Source: an uncultured bacterium (GTDB lineage: Bacteria; UBA4055). From it: a DNA stretch of 7,505 nucleotides. Position 1 is the first letter of the stretch; the number at the start of each line of letters is the position of its first letter. The translations under genes were made by a program, and so were the position numbers. Location of the stretch: the NCBI GenBank assembly GCA_937873545.1, contig CALMWI010000129.1:1-7505 (forward strand). Direction: 5' to 3'. Of this stretch, positions 5,692 through 7,505 are shown one piece after another. The notes beneath the pieces were generated by a model that was not told where the DNA came from, did not search any database, and saw only the letters and a list, made by a program, of their open reading frames with translations.

Positions 5692-7118
5692 TTTTTCCCC
5701 TCTTTATAATTCGAAATTACATCGACTTTATATTTTTTAAACAGCTCTTTTTTATAATTTTCGAGGAAATTTTTCTTTTTGTCTTCTATAAGATTTTTTT
5801 TGATTATCTCTTCTACATACTCAAATTTGTATAGCATAGATTCTTGAACCTTGGTTACCTTGATTATAGAGATCGCTTTTTCCTGAATTATAAGATCAGA
5901 AATATCGCCTTCATTCATCTTCGCGGCAGTTTTTCCGATAAGAGCATGATCCGATTCAAAAATAAATCCCAGTTCTCCGTCTTTTGTATGCGGTCTCGGA
6001 TAAAATTTGGCATACTTTTCGAAATCTTCTCCGCTGATTATCTTCTGTCTTATATTTTCGAGCTCTATCGCGACCTTTATCTTGTCGTTATCTTCTTTTT
6101 CGTCACTGTTGTCATAAAATTTAAAAATCTCAAAAACCCACATTTTTCTTTTACTTTTTAGTTCCTCATCGTCTTTATGCGCAATATAATAGTCTATCAT
6201 TTCGTCTTTTGTGGGAATAAATTTGCCATCGCTCGAAATTATCTCTTTGTATTTACCTGCGATAAAGTACTTCAGCTGATCTTTTGTTTGTGCTACGACT
6301 GACTTATTTTTTAGTAAGCCTTTAGCTTCAGCTTTCTTTTTAAGCAGCGAATTGAGTATTTTCCCTTCCGACATAGCTTTAAGAACCTTGACATCCGAAA
6401 GATTTTGTAAATGGTAAGGCTTAACCTGACGGATCTGATCGTAGAGATGCCTCAACTGAACAGTTTGATCTCCACATTTTATCAGCTCTTTATTGATACC
6501 TATTTTCTTGACAGATTCGGAAAACTCTTCGCTATCTTTAGCTTTGATCGCGGCAACTTCATTAAACAGATCCTCAGAATAAACTAAATCATTCTCTCTT
6601 TTGAGTTTGTCAAGATAATCCGAAACATATTTTTTTATTTCCTGATCTTTTTGTTTTCTCATATCTGAAATAACTTTTTTTCTGCCTTCTACGCTTTTGA
6701 AATCAGGATATTTGCTTTTATTTTCTTTATAATAAGCCGTTATTTGTTTGTCAGTCAGAAATTTTTCTTCGATCAGAATGTCTTTAAGGTGCTCAACAGC
6801 ATTTTTTGAAACAAGTTCATTATAATTCTTCTTGTACTCTTCTGAGTTTATAACCTCAGGAATGTTCCCTTCGGTTTGGAGCAGAAGATTAAAAACGTAT
6901 TCATCGATTATATCTTGCCTTTCTGATATAGAAAGCTTCTTTCTTTCCTTTACAGAAGAAGGATAGCCGAAAACATCATACTCTGTAATTGTATCCCCTC
7001 TTGCTACAATCAAGGGAATATTGTCAGGAAAAGGCGTTAGAAGTTCTACTTCCTGAGCTTGCACAAGAGTTATGATAAAAAAAAACGTCACTAATACAAA
7101 TCTAAAAAGAACTCTCAT
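5688..7118 (-). CDS. Exported SurA/PpiC-like chaperone with one degenerate parvulin domain
   Basis: A 476-residue exported protein, probably a periplasmic holdase for envelope proteins. It has a signal peptide (MRVLFRFVLVTFFFIITLVQA, 1-21, cleavage at VQA|QE), a long Lys/Glu-rich helical region (about 55-320) with SurA_N/PpiC-like elements such as LTDKQITAYYKENKSKYPDF (121-140) and PTKDEMIDYYIAHKDDE (302-318), and a parvulin-like domain at about 324-424 recognised by KIISGEDFEKYAKFYP (359-374), KDGELGFI (379-386) and MNEGDISDLI (401-410). The usual parvulin histidines are replaced: strand 1 reads VFEIF (Glu330) and the last strand ISIIKV (Ser417), so isomerase activity is doubtful and a pure chaperone role likelier. 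A single Cys lies at 215. It starts one base inside the preceding stop (TAATG), with AAAGGA about a dozen bases upstream. Nine T residues encode Phe12-14. The family assignment is firm; which paralogue group it belongs to cannot be told. Confidence 0.8.
   Translation of the reverse strand: MRVLFRFVLVTFFFIITLVQAQEVELLTPFPDNIPLIVARGDTITEYDVFGYPSSVKERKKLSISERQDIIDEYVFNLLLQTEGNIPEVINSEEYKKNYNELVSKNAVEHLKDILIEEKFLTDKQITAYYKENKSKYPDFKSVEGRKKVISDMRKQKDQEIKKYVSDYLDKLKRENDLVYSEDLFNEVAAIKAKDSEEFSESVKKIGINKELIKCGDQTVQLRHLYDQIRQVKPYHLQNLSDVKVLKAMSEGKILNSLLKKKAEAKGLLKNKSVVAQTKDQLKYFIAGKYKEIISSDGKFIPTKDEMIDYYIAHKDDEELKSKRKMWVFEIFKFYDNSDEKEDNDKIKVAIELENIRQKIISGEDFEKYAKFYPRPHTKDGELGFIFESDHALIGKTAAKMNEGDISDLIIQEKAISIIKVTKVQESMLYKFEYVEEIIKKNLIEDKKKNFLENYKKELFKKYKVDVISNYKEGKK
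5697..5703 (-). promoter_or_regulatory. Strong ribosome binding site fixing the GTG start of surA
   Basis: AGAGGGG, followed by five A residues and GTG, is the clearest Shine-Dalgarno in the window. It lies within the last codons of the upstream gene (E-G-K-K-stop) and supports the GTG at 5691-5689 as the true start, in agreement with the signal peptide that begins there. Confidence 0.75.
7077..7085 (-). repeat. Nine-base homopolymer in a signal peptide
   Basis: A run of nine T residues on the coding strand makes up codons 12-14 (Phe-Phe-Phe) of the exported SurA/PpiC-like protein. It is the longest homopolymer I noticed in the window. Confidence 0.9.
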
Positions 7119-7505
7119 TATTTTTTATCATCCTTTACATTTTGGAATGTGTCTTCAAGCAGGCTATAATTAATTCTTACGCCATATTCATTGAATGTCC
7201 CGTTTTCCCATTCTTTTAGCGAAGTCGCGAATTTTTTTCCTTTGATGGAATTGGAAATACTGGCCTTAACCTTAATAAACTCTTTATAAGTTCCGTCATC
7301 GTTTTTGAAAACCTCCATGTTATCGTCGTAATACTTCTTTAGTTCTTCTTCAGAAGGCTCCGGGATATTGGATTTTACATACTTCTGGATTATTTTATCC
7401 TTGTAAGTTCCGTACATGGCTGTTTTTGCGGCATCGATGAATTTCTGCTTTTTAGTGTATCCGAGCTCGTTAACTCTTCTTTCGAGAAGGTTATTTCTTA
7501 TCTTT
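7118..7505 (-). CDS. Partial SurA/PpiC-like protein, C-terminal part (5' end outside window)
   Basis: The frame is open from the right edge (first full codon 7504-7502) to the stop at 7120-7118, giving 128 residues. An internal Met codon at 7417-7415 is not the likely start, because the frame continues upstream without a stop and with similar composition (NNLLERRVNELGYTKKQKF). The visible part has PEPSEEELKKYYDDN followed by MEVFK and later KEFIKVKASISNSIKGKKF, the pattern found in SurA_N/PpiC-type proteins just after the N-domain helices (EEEIKKYYDENKxxF ... F.EVK..I...L). It ends GVRINYSLLEDTF.., like the closing strand of such proteins. No parvulin domain follows, so this is either a SurA-like protein whose isomerase domain lies further upstream or one that lacks it. 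The stop overlaps the next start by one base, placing it in the same operon. Confidence 0.7.
   Translation of the reverse strand, partial: KIRNNLLERRVNELGYTKKQKFIDAAKTAMYGTYKDKIIQKYVKSNIPEPSEEELKKYYDDNMEVFKNDDGTYKEFIKVKASISNSIKGKKFATSLKEWENGTFNEYGVRINYSLLEDTFQNVKDDKK

Noticed and set aside
7118..7417. A complete 99-residue protein starting at the Met codon 7417-7415
   Set aside because: The same frame stays open through the right edge with composition matching the rest, so the Met is internal to a longer, truncated gene.

Overview
All recognisable genes in this window lie on the minus strand, so transcription runs from the right edge to the left edge. Seven coding regions are packed end to end with overlaps of 1 or 4 bp or gaps of 10-19 bp. 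No promoter, terminator, RNA gene, mobile element or CRISPR array is visible, and no stretch without a gene exceeds 20 bases. The window looks like the middle of one long, translationally coupled operon that is cut at both ends.

In order of transcription the genes are: (1) the C-terminal part of a secretion-chaperone-like protein resembling the SurA/PpiC family (7505-7118); (2) a 476-residue exported SurA/PpiC-like protein with one degenerate parvulin domain (7118-5688); (3) a 420-residue SurA homologue with two parvulin domains (5691-4429); (4) an 858-residue exported protein that joins a TolB-like beta-propeller to an acidic linker, an uninterrupted predicted coiled coil of about 290 residues and an acidic tail (4409-1833); (5) a BamD-type TPR lipoprotein (1833-1129); (6) NadD, nicotinate-mononucleotide adenylyltransferase (1132-539); (7) the N-terminal part of a single-pass membrane protein with a membrane-proximal coiled coil (528-1).

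The organism is a diderm (outer-membrane-bearing) bacterium: SurA-like periplasmic chaperones and BamD only make sense with an outer membrane. The DNA is AT-rich, rich in ATA, AGA and AAA codons. The BamD segment reading SPRYTLDQ..TY.AI resembles what I recall of BamD from Bacteroidota and relatives more than that of Proteobacteria. I therefore infer a member of the FCB-type lineages, possibly an uncultivated one, but the sequence alone does not settle the phylum.

Functionally, genes 1-5 form an envelope-biogenesis block: several periplasmic chaperones escort outer-membrane proteins, BamD belongs to the BAM insertion machine, and the large propeller/coiled-coil protein between surA and bamD is the least familiar member and the best candidate for an undescribed envelope component. 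NadD is a cytosolic NAD-synthesis enzyme that appears to ride in the operon.
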